Shown here piece by piece: positions 1-10,647 of a stretch of DNA of 19,177 nucleotides. A program made the translations under genes and the position numbers. This stretch comes from Conidiobolus incongruus B7586 (Eukaryota; Entomophthoromycota; Entomophthoromycetes; Entomophthorales; Conidiobolaceae). The first letter of the stretch is position 1, and each line of letters opens with the position of its first letter. The DNA is taken from assembly GCA_000697335.1 (NCBI GenBank), contig JNEM01008429.1, positions 1 through 19,177 of the forward strand, given 5' to 3'. Under the pieces are notes generated by a model that had not been told where the DNA came from, did no database searches, and was given only the letters and a program-made list of their open reading frames with translations.

Positions 1-1126
1 AAATAAATTTATTAATCTAGTAAAATATAAATTTTAATATTAATTTTTATTATAGATATATATCAAAATGGTTAAAATAATTGATATCTTAGGTAATTAT
101 TTTAATTAGGGATATAGTTTAATTTTCTATAATTATAAATGTATTATAAGAAATAACAAAAATAAACAAAATTATATATTTAATGATAAAAATATTATTG
201 AGACTAAAAAAGTACTTTAATGGCGTAAAAACTCTGTATAAACTGTTATAGGGTGAATGTAATATTATAAAAAAATTACGAACAGGATAAGTTATAGTAT
301 AATTATGGGTTATAAGTATCAGTTATATTTAATTCATTGACTTAATTATTTATGTTATTATAAACAAACTAGTTCTGTAATTTTCAACTATATTTCATAT
401 TGCTTATTTTAAATAATTATAGAGATAAATATTAAAATTATACTTAAATCCGATTTTATACATATATATTAATTAAATTAAATTTTTTTTTAATTAATAA
501 ACATGGTTACTTTCTTTTTCTCTAAAATTTTATTATGATTCGCTGATTTTCCCCTAAAATTTGTGACAAATCCCAACGATATTATATCATATTTGATGCT
601 ATTTGTAATTAATCATTATAATTGAATCTAATAATATTAATAATAATTTATGGAATTCACTACTTTATATACTATTTTTAACCCTTCTTCTTCACCATAT
701 ATGGCTTTTGCTATACTTAAGTAAATTTATTTAGGGAATAATTGATGATAATTTTTTACAAATAATGTAGTAAATAAATTGATTATTTATATATTTTAAA
801 AATTTTTTGATATCAAAATGAACTTTATTATCAAATATATTGTTATCTCCAAATTTGGTAATTTTTATTAATTTGATTTGAGATCATTAAAATTATGATA
901 ATAATTTTTTCATGAATATTCAGATCCATATATATTATTATGACAAGAAAATAAATATCTTATAGTATATATTTTGACAACACGTTATTATAATTATTTG
1001 TAATAGCAATTAAATGATTCATTATTACAAATAAAAAGCTTATTTATTATCCAATTGTATATAATACAATGTTTAATGAATGCTAGACTCATATATGAAA
1101 AAATTGCGAATTGTGATTATTGAATT
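1..1126. other. AT-rich intergenic 3' flank, no gene seen
   Basis: No reading frame with protein-like composition, RNA gene or clear repeat is visible on either strand. The stretch lies downstream of the Tpr/Mlp1-like gene, which is read from the minus strand. A minus-strand AATAAA hexamer at 1043-1048, about 80 nt past the stop codon, could be its polyadenylation signal. Such hexamers are common by chance in sequence this AT-rich. Confidence 0.6.
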
Positions 1127-4100
1127 TCAATTGTTATCAGAATTGTTTTGATTATTTTGCTTGTCCTGAATATCGGATGATGGCTCTTGAATCGAAGTTA
1201 ATTTTGGAGAGTTATTTTCAGGAATGGTAGAATCGATAGGATTAGAATCTTCAAGCTGCATCTGACTATCTTCTATATTATTTGATGAAGTAGGCTCCGC
1301 TTTGGATTTTTTAAGAGCTAGTGTAGGATCATCCTGAGTCGTTTGTGGACTAGGGAGATTCAATTCATTGATTGTTTGTTCTGGTTCAACTAGTTCAAAG
1401 TTTCTCTTGGTACCAGAAGAAGGTGTAACTATGGGGGAAAAAGATTGAGAAGAGGTAGAAGGCTGAGGATTCAGCCAAGCTGGTTGTGGAGGGTTTTCGG
1501 GTTCACCTGCTGTATCAATATTTGACGTGCTCACAGTAGGTGGAGAAAGAGGGTTTGGATTTAATTGTGCGTTAGATAATTCTGGATTTTCAGCGACGTT
1601 GGACTGATTCAAAGAACTCGAAATGGCTTCACTAGATTCAGATGTAGCTTCAGTAGGTTGAACTAGGGCGTCATTTGTGCTATTTTTAGAAATATCATGA
1701 GGTACTTGACTAAGAGGAACTGGTGCTTGGTCGTTTGAATTGGAATTATCATCGCTGGGAGCCATTACTGGAACAGTAGGATTAACATCCGAAATAGTTG
1801 CCTCTGAAGTTGCAGCTGGTGCGATTGAGTCTGAATTTGGTTGAACTGTTCCGCTAGTTTCCTGGTTGACTTGAGGGTGATGAGTGATTTCTGGTACTTT
1901 CGGTGTGAATGAAGGGGCATTGGGATTCAAAAATGAAGATTGGTTAGTTTTGTTTTGGTCATTTAGCTCATTTACTTGGGATCGAGCAAGTTCAAGTTCA
2001 TTTGTCAATTTACTAATTTGAGATTCTTTTTCTGATATTTGAGCTTGAAGTTCCTTAACTTGAGAATCTTTTTGAGACATTACTTTTTGTTGTTCAACTT
2101 TAAAATTTTGCGCAGATACCTATAATTGATATAAATTAAAAAGGAATTGGTGGCTAGAAACAATTATACATACCACAAAAGTCTTCATTTTCTTAATTTG
2201 TTGCTATGAAATTGATTAGAATAACTATAAAAAGTATAAAAAATTAGAAGCTTACAGTAAGGTTTGAATTATTAGTTCTCAAGTTGTTAACATTAGCTTT
2301 TTCTGTCTCAAGATTGGATTCAAGTTCATTTTTTGCAGATAATATATTGTTATATTCCTAAACTATGGTGAATAATTATTCAATATAATATTAAATCTGG
2401 TTACCTCAGAGGTATGAGGGTGTGTTTCTTTATATTTCTCAAGCTCTTGAAGTTTCGCTTTACTCTGTTGCAGTTCCCTTGAAATAGTATGGGCCTATTT
2501 GATAAATTTAAATAATCAACTCAGGAAAAAGATAGATAAATATCTTACTCTGCGTAGTAGCTTATCTTTTTCTGCTTTAAGATTTTCATAGTCATTCTTT
2601 AATTGAGCAAACTCATCGGGATCGATTGAATCATCAGTTTGAGAAGCAGATTTATATTTGTTCATCCAATTTTGCGATTCAAGTTGTGCTACACGAACAT
2701 CTTGCTCTAATTTTTTAACAGTATGATTGACAGTACTGATTTGTTCTTTAAGCTGTACTAACTCGGTTTGGAGTCCATCTCTCTGACTTTTCAGTTCATT
2801 AGCGCTTTCTTCTTTTTGAACTAATTGTACCTTTAATTGAGATAACTCAGCATCTTTAATTGCTAAATCCTGTTTGAGAGATTTCACTTGCTCAAGTAAA
2901 GCAGACGATGGCTGAATACTTAATAACTTTTGTTTTTCGGACTCCAGAGCTGATTCAATGCTTAGAAGTTTGTCATCTTTAGCTTTGATTTGCAATGTTA
3001 AATCAGAAACCCTAAGTTCGCAAGCAGATAATTGAGAAGTTAAATAATCGATCTGTAAAGCCAGTTTAAGGTTAACATCGGTTTGGCTGTTTTGATCGAC
3101 ACTAATTTGGTTCCGAGAAGCATTGATAAATTGTCTCAAAAGAGTATCATTGAAATTGGTGAGATCTTTGTTTTTGTATTCGAGTTTCGTTATTTCGGAT
3201 TTAAGCTCAATTGTGGTGATTTCAAGCTTAGATTTGCACTCTTCAAGATCTCTAAGGGCATCGTTTAATTGTTTCTGAGTAGACTCTAATTCTAATTTGA
3301 GATTATCACGTTCCAATTGAGTATTGGAAATTTTTTTGGTCCAATCTAATAAATTAGCACTCTCTTCATTCCTTAAAATAGTAGCTTCCTCGAGTTGGTT
3401 ATTTAAGTCCTTTATATCAGATTTAAGTGATATAATTTCGATTTCATGTTTTCTAATAAGAGTTTTAACTTGAGCTTCTAAATCATTCTTTGACATAGTA
3501 AGATCTTCAATTTGAGCCTGGTAATCTTCAGCTTTCGATTTCCATTGCTCAGACTTGGAAAATTCAGAATCTAGATCTTTTCTAATATTTTCAATTTGTA
3601 ACTTCAACTCTGTGATCTCTTCGTTCTTTTCTGCAGCTAATGCGTCATTCTCTTTGATCTTCTCGTCTAATTGAATTTTTAGCGAATTCAAAGAAGTTTC
3701 ATGAGAGGTGGCAATATTTTTTTGAGCAATGGTATCCGCCTTAGCTTGCTCTAGCTCAGTGGTGAGAGATTTGATTTGAGCCTTGAAGTTCTCTACAATG
3801 GGTTTAAATTGGACAGGGGTTCGAGGTTCTTTAGATACGATTAAGGCGTCGATACGCGTCTCTAAAGTCTTTCTTAATTGTTCGAGTTCTTGGACATGGG
3901 CCTGTGATGAGCTCAGATTTGATTCGGTATTGTGAAGTTTAAGCTTTAATTGGTTAATCTCAAGTGTACGGTCGTCGAGTGTCTTTTGCAGAAGTGCTAT
4001 ATTACCCTGCAAACTCTTTTGATTATGAGCCAGTTCATTGTTGAGCGTTTTAACTTTTTCTTCTAAGGTATATTTTTCGGATTTTAGTTTGCTAATGATT

Positions 4101-6654
4101 TCGCCTTCTGTATTTCGAAGTTGAGCAGAAAGATTTTCAAATTGCTCTTTGTAATTTTGAAGTGCTTGATTTAAACTACGCTCTGTTTCCAATGAATCTG
4201 CGGCAATGTTATATAATCTTTCTAAGTCGTTATATTTTGCTTTCTGTTCCTCAAGTTCCTTAGTTGTTATAGACAATTTATCATTTGCTTCGGATAGTTT
4301 AGTATTCAGATCGTCTAACTGGTCTTTGTATCGGTTTAAATCAAATGACTCTAATCCTTTAACTAAGCTACTAGTATCGGTATTAAAAAGGATAATTTTA
4401 TCTTGAATGGTTTTGAGCTTTGAATTTAATTCCTGGTTCTCCGATTGAAAATTGTTAATCTGGATTACTAAGCCATGAATCTTACTCTCCAGTTCAGTGT
4501 TTTTATCTTTGAGCCTGGAATTTTCTTGTTTAAGTGAAGTTTTTTCATTTTCTGAAGTTTTCTTTAAGGCTTCAAAGTTATGGGAGAGAGTTGTGTATTT
4601 AGATTCTGGTATAACAGCCTCAAAGTTGGGTTTGGTATCGACTTTAGATTCATAATGATTCATAGAAGACTTCAAATTAGCAAGCTCATTCTGAATAAGT
4701 GTGAAGTTGGATCGTTCTTGAGTAATCTTCGATAACAAATCATTTAGCATTTGATCTAAAGAACCTTCAAGAGGAGCATGAATTGCTTTGAGGCTAGCAA
4801 CTATTTTTTCTTCTCGTTGGACCCATTTAAGTTTTTCATTTTCAAGTAGATCGGCAATTTCGATGAAAGAATTGATAAACTCTTTGATCGAAGTAAAATT
4901 CAAGTCAGAAGAAATCTTCAGGTTTGAGAGTCGATCAAAATCTTCAGCAGAGAGATGTTGATTTAAATCAAATTCTTCAGAAGTTTGTGAGTTAGCAAGT
5001 TGAATAACGAGCTGTGTAAGAATGGCCAATTTGTTAGATAACGATGTAATTTTTTGCTGTTTTACTTGTAGCTCAGAATTCAATGTGCTCAACTTAAATT
5101 TAAGTTCGAAGTTTTGATCTTTAAGATTTTTAAAATCCTGTGAAGTTGAAACAAATTTGTTATAAAGCCCTTCGAATCCTTGGAGTCTGTCTTTATATTC
5201 GGGGCCTAGACTGTAGATATCAGAAAGTACTTGATCAAAAATCTCGATCAAAGAATTTTTTTGATTGATTAAAGCCTGGTTACTCAGTTTAAGTGAAGAG
5301 AGTTCGGACTGCATTTCGGATATATCAATTCCTTTTGACTTCAAAGAGTTATGAATGGTAATTAAAGATGGCATCGAAGGTAAGAGTGAATCTGGACTGT
5401 TGCTAATCTCCACTTGACTATTGATATTGGCTATCTGGTAGTTTAATGAATCGATTTTCTGATTCGAATCGTTTAGCAATTTTTCTTTTTCAGATATCAT
5501 GGTTTCTAAATATTGAACTCGATTATTTAAAACTTCAATTTGTTTGTTTTGTTCTTGATTTGATTTGGATAAGTTATCTAATGCCGATTGTTGAATTTTT
5601 CTAAGCTCCAAATGCTCATTGGCTTGTGTAGCATTAATTGACTCTAAACTTTTCAACTTGGACTGTAAATCAGATATTATTGAATCCTTCTCTTTAATTA
5701 GCTGCTCGCTTTGGTGTGAGGTAGAATTGATGGTCATGTAGCTAGTTTGAGCACTCTTTAACTCGTTGGTCAGTCTCTCGATTTCTTTGTTCCTTGAGGC
5801 AATCGTATCTTGTAACTGGTCTACCTCAGCTTTTAAATCTTGAACAATTTGTGAGTGCTTCACTTTCTCCTCATCCAAATCTGATTTAAGCAAAATAACT
5901 TTGGATTCAAGTGAGGTAACTTTAAATTGAAGGGATGAGGAAATATTTTCAGCTTCCAGGAATTTTCTCTCAAGCTCTACTTTTTCCTCTCGAAGTTTTA
6001 TCAAACCGGCTAAAGACGAATAGAATAAATAAGAAAAATAACTATAATACTATTTAATCACTTACCTTGTTTATCATTAATTGATAGTTCGAGAGATCTG
6101 ATTTGGGATGTAAGCTGTGACTTAACTTGGTTGAATTCGCTTTCAGTTTCGGTCAATTTATTAGCTTTTTCAATAATCGAGTCCTGGTTTTTTTTAAGAT
6201 TTTCCAAATTTTCGGTTAACTGACGCTTTTCAGATTCTTAATTACAAGTTATTAAAAAATCCTGTTATATAATTATTCATATTTAAGTATTTACCTAAAT
6301 TTTGTTTTTCTTTTCTCAACTCTTCAGTTAGTTTGGTATAGTCACCAAGATCATTTTGCAAATTGGCAATCTTTTCTCTTTCAACTCGACTCTCCTGTTC
6401 TATTTTAAAATATAAGGAATAAGACGAATTATATAATCATTTTTAATATTACCATAATTATTCTTAAGTTTAGCAATTGTAGGAGTAGCTCCTTTAAGTG
6501 AAATATCTTTATATTTTAAATTCAAATGCTCAAGAAATTTAGTGAAGATAGGTGATGATTTGGCAGATTCTAATAACTTAATGCTAAAATCATCAGGTAA
6601 CAGAAAATTTTGGCCCAAAAGTTGAGCAGTTATATCAGGGGTGTTGTCTCCCAT
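1127..6654 (-). CDS. MLP1: Tpr/Mlp1-like nuclear-basket nucleoporin (coiled coil), 1717 aa, 8 exons
   Basis: Likely filament protein of the nuclear-pore basket, which in this family acts in mRNP quality control and chromatin tethering. My spliced model has exons 6453-6654, 6295-6399, 6066-6236, 2549-6009, 2405-2494, 2256-2357, 2174-2203 and 1127-2119. All introns are GT-AG, and the frame stays open to TAA. Residues 1-67 are not coiled coil. Heptad-rich coiled coil runs from about 68 to 1446, broken by a proline patch near 362-374. A low-complexity S/T/P/N/Q tail fills 1447-1717. Family-specific marks, compared from memory with human TPR, are the GPEY segment at 428-431 inside the helix-break region, W1274 followed by NKYK and IDPDEF at 1288-1293, and tail clusters KR at 1625 and KKSK near 1660. 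The length fits yeast Mlp1/Mlp2. The ATG at 6652-6654 opens exon 1. Another long coiled-coil protein (golgin or Uso1 type) is possible but fits less well. Confidence 0.82.
2174..2203 (-). other. 10-codon microexon of the Tpr/Mlp1-like gene
   Basis: A 30-nt exon encoding QQIKKMKTFV lies between introns at 2204-2255 (52 nt) and 2120-2173 (54 nt). Both introns are GT-AG and phase 0, so skipping the exon would keep the frame. Its sequence sits where human TPR has a short basic segment after the IDP-type motif, and the flanking exons continue the coiled coil on both sides. I infer it from splice sites and frame only. Confidence 0.65.
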
Positions 6655-7059
6655 ATTTTTACAAACTGCACGGGATTATAACTTATTTAATGGAAACTAT
6701 TATATTATTTCGTTTTAATAAAGATGTTAATGATTAATTTTAAATTAAAATGTTTGAATATTATATATTACTAATGGTACAGTTTATTTAATTTTTTCAA
6801 ATGACTTTTAATATTATTATGGGAACATTAACCGTGACATCATTTTTTGATTGTTATTTGAAATCCTTCAATTGATTAAATCAATTTGAAGTAAATTTTC
6901 AAAGAGCCGTATTATTAATTTATTAAATAAATATATATTAATATCAGTCTTATTTTTCTCAAGTTTGTTTTAAACGACTATCTTTGAATATATGTTTTAA
7001 TTTATAAAACTTTAAAAATAACTTATTAAAGAACATATATAGTATAAAAAGTTAATTAA
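6655..7059. other. AT-rich upstream region of the Tpr/Mlp1-like gene
   Basis: Non-coding sequence immediately 5' of the minus-strand ATG at 6654. It must hold that gene's promoter, but I see no convincing TATA element or factor site that stands out from the A/T background, and no other gene. Confidence 0.5.
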
Positions 7060-7240
7060 ATTTAATATACTGCTCGCAGAATTTCCACCAGTTCTGAGCA
7101 AATTTATTAATATTGAATCAAGTCGTAGATAAATTATCAATTACAGTTCAGATACTAGGATATTATTTTATAATCGTATTGTGCTTCAAACAGGACAGCA
7201 CTAAATCCACTATAGTCATTTATAGTCCAATATAAATAAT
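7060..7240 (+). mobile_element. Possible fossil of LTR-retroelement integrase (Ty3/gypsy-like)
   Basis: Plus-strand translation recalls the second half of a Ty3/gypsy integrase core: a stretch like the SQF-type target motif near 7070-7110, and an S-T-x-x-x-Y-S-P pattern near 7200-7235 where the family usually has STG-YSPF. The fragment is short, broken and AT-shifted. No flanking LTR is recognisable, so it looks old. It has the same orientation as the second fossil downstream, but an integrase piece upstream of protease is the wrong order for one element. It therefore more likely belongs to a different copy. It could also be chance similarity. Confidence 0.28.
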
Positions 7241-8640
7241 TCTGAATATGTTTTAACCTCAAGAATACAAGGAAAAATTGGTATCTCATTGTTTAGTCTT
7301 AAACATTGGAATAAAACTGGAAAGGTTAAAATCATACAAACTCCAGTTGGATTCAGCCTCTACTTAGTTTTTGATGGTAAATAACTTTTTAACCAAATAG
7401 AAACTAATACCAGACCCAAAATCATATATTATATAAAGGTCTCTTTAAAACATTAAAACCAAAGATATAAATTATAAGTTTAACACCTCTAAGAATGGTT
7501 TTTTGAATATGAAATCATCTTGAATATTAAACCAAAACTCAATTACAAATTTTATAGCTTCTAAACTTTCTCAAAATCAATATATAAGAGTATTATTTTG
7601 AAGTTATTATTGCTGATAAAGTCATGTTTTAAAATTATAAATTTAAGTTATTTGAGTTTATCTTTAAGAATCTTATAAGTAGTTTATGGTTCTTAGTTGA
7701 TATATCATACAATATACATCAAATAAGAGCTTGTGAAATTTTTTTATAATTATTTTATATGGATTATAAAATAATACCTAATATAACAAAATGAACAAGA
7801 AATTTAAAAATAAAAAAAATCAGAACTATTTTGAATTTTGAATAAAAATAGGGATTAATTATTTATGTTTCATTTAAATTATTAAAAAATTTTATTTTCT
7901 GAATTATAAATAGAAATAAAATAATTGAATATTATATAATTAAAAAATATAAACTAATGGGTATTGGAACTCCATATAATATTCAAGATTAAGTAATGAA
8001 TAATTTTTTAAAAATATAAAATGATAGTCATATTATATATATTAATGCCTTAAATAATGAGTGAATTTTAACCAAGTATTATTCATAATAAGCAAACAAA
8101 TAAGTTCCTTTAATATAATTTGTTTTAATAACAAATTATAATATTAGCTCAACCAATGTTAGAAAAATTAAATTAAAATAATTATTTCAGAAAGACAAGG
8201 CTTAGTGAATTATATCTTTGTATTTTAATGCCATTGTAAATCAAAAGTAATTACTAAAATTTTAAGTAAAATAAAATTAAGAGAATTCTAACCTTTCATT
8301 TTAATATAATAATTATGATAACAAATATTCTTTTAACTTCATTATTGAATGAGGAAAAAAGATATTAAATCTATATTCTTTAACATTCTTACAATAAGCT
8401 ATAAAACAAATTTTCTTAAAACTAAATATAACATAGAAATCACTATAAGACAAAGAACAGCTGGAAGAATATAAAAATTAAAAAATTTATAAGCTACACA
8501 AGAAATTTACCTAATTAAATGTTAAATAGTTGTATATTATTTAGCTTCTTGATTTACCGATTCAAAGGATTGTAAAAAAGCAAATTAATATATTAGGAGT
8601 AATAATGTAAGAACAGTGTTAAGATAGTCTCATTTCAAAT
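7241..8640. other. AT-rich non-coding desert between fossil fragments
   Basis: No gene, RNA or convincing element part is visible on either strand. It may include decayed LTR or gag sequence between the two fossil fragments, but I could not recognise paired long repeats. The only distinct structure is the perfect 11-bp hairpin at 8114-8140, listed separately. Confidence 0.5.
8114..8140. repeat. Perfect inverted repeat, 11-bp arms, 5-nt loop
   Basis: TATAATTTGTT at 8114-8124 is matched exactly by its reverse complement at 8130-8140, with TTAAT between. It lies in the gene desert, not next to a stop codon or start codon. In such AT-rich DNA a hairpin of this size can arise by chance. No function is assigned. 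Confidence 0.6.
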
Positions 8641-8679
8641 TTAAACAAAGATTAGGCAAAAATTTAAGCGAATACCTTT

Positions 8680-9710
8680 GGTGCAAGGTAATCATTTGCG
8701 ATAAACATTATATAAGCAAAATATGTGATGGTTATAGATAATTACTTATATACTTTGTATGGAACAAAATTTTCAATTATCCTCAATGCCATAGAGAGAT
8801 AGCTTAAGATATCATTGCTGCTATAAACTTACTTCTTCATTATCTAACAGTTAATCAAGCCAGTATTCTGATTGATACTGGTGCTTACTCCCTTGGGGAC
8901 TCTGAACTAGATACGGCACTTGCACAATGTGATCAAATTTGATCAACTTTGGATAAGTCTAACTGTAAGCACAAGGTGAAGTTAGTTTTTTGAATATAGC
9001 TCTATTATATTAGAATGGTCTAAAATAATATTTAACAAATTGAATTTATTCGATATTATGGGGAATTTTTATTAATATATTTTTCAAATATATTATCAAA
9101 TCAAAATTTTAATTTTGGTATTGTACAACAGATATTACTCCAATATATGTTCAAATTATATTTAAATCAATAATAGATCTGTTTAGAAGGAATAAATATT
9201 ATCAACATAATATATACTGCTATGACTTTTAATGATTAAAATCACTGTGTCAAATATAAATTGTTATCAATGAAACATGGTATTATGTTTGCAAGAATTT
9301 TCCAAATTTTTGATTGAAATTATATTTGATTTGTTCTAAACTCAGACGTTAACAGAGTGGTTACTATATCTGATTTGTACATTTTTCAAATATGAAAAAA
9401 TATTGGTATTCAATTTTAACCTGATTGTAATATATTTACCCCTTTGATGTGATAAACTACAAGTCCATCTTTATTCTGATGACATTCATGAAAAAATTGA
9501 TATTAAATGATATAAAATCAGCAATATAATTAATTTAAAGCATGGCCGAGAGTATGATTGATCTGAAAATAATAAATTCAGTTAAATTGATATTTTACAA
9601 ACTACATACTCATGTTTCAGATATTCATTCTTTTGAATTGGACCAAGTATATTCAAATATATTTATAAAAATGATAATATATCAACAACTATTGAGTGAT
9701 AAATGAAAGT
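8680..9710 (+). mobile_element. Decayed Ty3/gypsy-like LTR retroelement: gag end, protease, reverse transcriptase remnants
   Basis: Remnants appear in the normal family order on the plus strand. There is a Cys/His cluster resembling a gag zinc knuckle (8682-8726). A retropepsin active-site motif, LIDTGA, lies at about 8868-8885, with a flap/ILG-like stretch near 9040-9072. A stretch at about 9195-9310 resembles the reverse-transcriptase block from GYxQI to MPFG..APATFQ. A YxDD catalytic motif lies at 9472-9483. A weaker stretch at 9600-9710 may be the integrase N-terminus. The spacing between parts is shorter than in whole elements, and the body is interrupted many times and pushed toward A/T. 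It is clearly a dead, old, 3'-truncated copy with no LTR pair that I can see. The protease and reverse-transcriptase blocks carry most of the evidence. Confidence 0.5.
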
Positions 9711-10265
9711 ACACATAATATTCCTATATATACATCTTCGAATTACTCTTATTCAACTTTTTCTTTTAATAATATGTTAAAATTTTATATCAATATTGAA
9801 ACCAAATAAAATTATTGAAAATTTTTATGCTATTCCAACTTTATTAAATCAAAATGACTGAGCAAATTTAAGTATAATTTCAATATGAAAAAAAATGTAT
9901 TTAACAATTTTTAAAATATCCTATGATATATATAATTAGCGATTCATTTTGGAATTTTAAATATATATAATTCATCATATTTTTCAATTCAAATAACTAT
10001 TTTTCATCGAATATACCATTTACTAATGATCTGATAAAGACTCAGTATTAAGATCATGAATTTATCAGTATGACAAATTCAGAACTTGTAATTACTTTGA
10101 AGTAAGATGAATATACATTATTAAAAATATTATATTACTTTCAATCATTTCTTTCAAAAAATCCTATACATATTCTGACCTAATTTTACTGTTACCTAAT
10201 CTTTAATATTTATGAAAACTGTAATACATACATTTACATACATTCACATTGATTTTTATTTGATA
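9711..10265. other. AT-rich intergenic sequence, nothing recognised
   Basis: Between the retroelement fossil and the upstream region of the next plus-strand gene I see no reading frame with protein-like composition, RNA gene or repeat. It may contain further unrecognisable element debris. Confidence 0.5.
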
Positions 10266-10269
10266 ATTT

Positions 10270-10631
10270 ATTGGACTGTTACAATTTCAGGAAAAAATTA
10301 TTAGTTATTGGTCACGATCTTGTACTTGGAATAATGAAACCTAATTTAAATGTGTTATTTTCAACTCTTATTGGATTGTCTAAGTTAGTTTAAACAAGGT
10401 CTTACAAATTCAATTTAACATCAAATAAAATTGGTGGAGAATGATCCAACTTGGATGAACAGGCCCTTATGATTGGTCCATTTCAATTGAACTAAGTCAA
10501 ATTGAAAAAGGAGCTTAAATGCTTAAGTCATTAATATATAAAATGCAAAAAAAATCCTTTTCTGCTATTCATACTACTCCAAATTAGCCACGTTAATTCA
10601 TTAAAATATAATAGTAGTTTTAATATCCAAT
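10270..10631 (+). promoter_or_regulatory. Putative promoter region with clustered CCAAT boxes and a TATA-like site
   Basis: Five same-orientation ATTGG pentamers (CCAAT on the minus strand) lie at 10270, 10307, 10371, 10430 and 10472 (first bases), 37-64 bp apart. A forward CCAAT lies at 10627-10631. A TATATAAA string at 10535-10542 sits about 105 bp before the ATG at 10648. Base composition also becomes less A/T-extreme here than in the desert upstream. CCAAT is the target of the Hap2/3/5 (NF-Y) complex in fungi. Use of these sites by this gene is inference. Confidence 0.4.
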
Positions 10632-10647
10632 TAAATTTTAATCGACT

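Noticed and set aside
2516-6009. Short plus-strand open frames (for example 3083-3268 and 4206-4406) opposite the large coiled-coil exon
   Set aside because: They lie antisense to a long, clearly coding heptad-rich exon, and their translations have no domain or protein-like pattern.
1127-6654. Golgin/Uso1, myosin-like or SMC protein as identity of the coiled-coil gene
   Set aside because: There is no motor, ATPase head or GRIP/armadillo domain. The helix-break segment with GPEY, the W...KY...IDPDEF motif and the S/T/P-rich tail with two basic clusters fit Tpr/Mlp better.
7070-7110. A reading like LLAEFPPVLS, resembling the entry to a Ty3/gypsy reverse-transcriptase domain
   Set aside because: Nothing of the reverse-transcriptase core follows in that frame. 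An overlapping frame gives a better, though still weak, integrase resemblance that continues for about 150 bases.
6655-10647. A hidden host gene in the 4-kb gap
   Set aside because: No open frame has host-like codon use or length; protein-like signals are confined to broken retroelement motifs.
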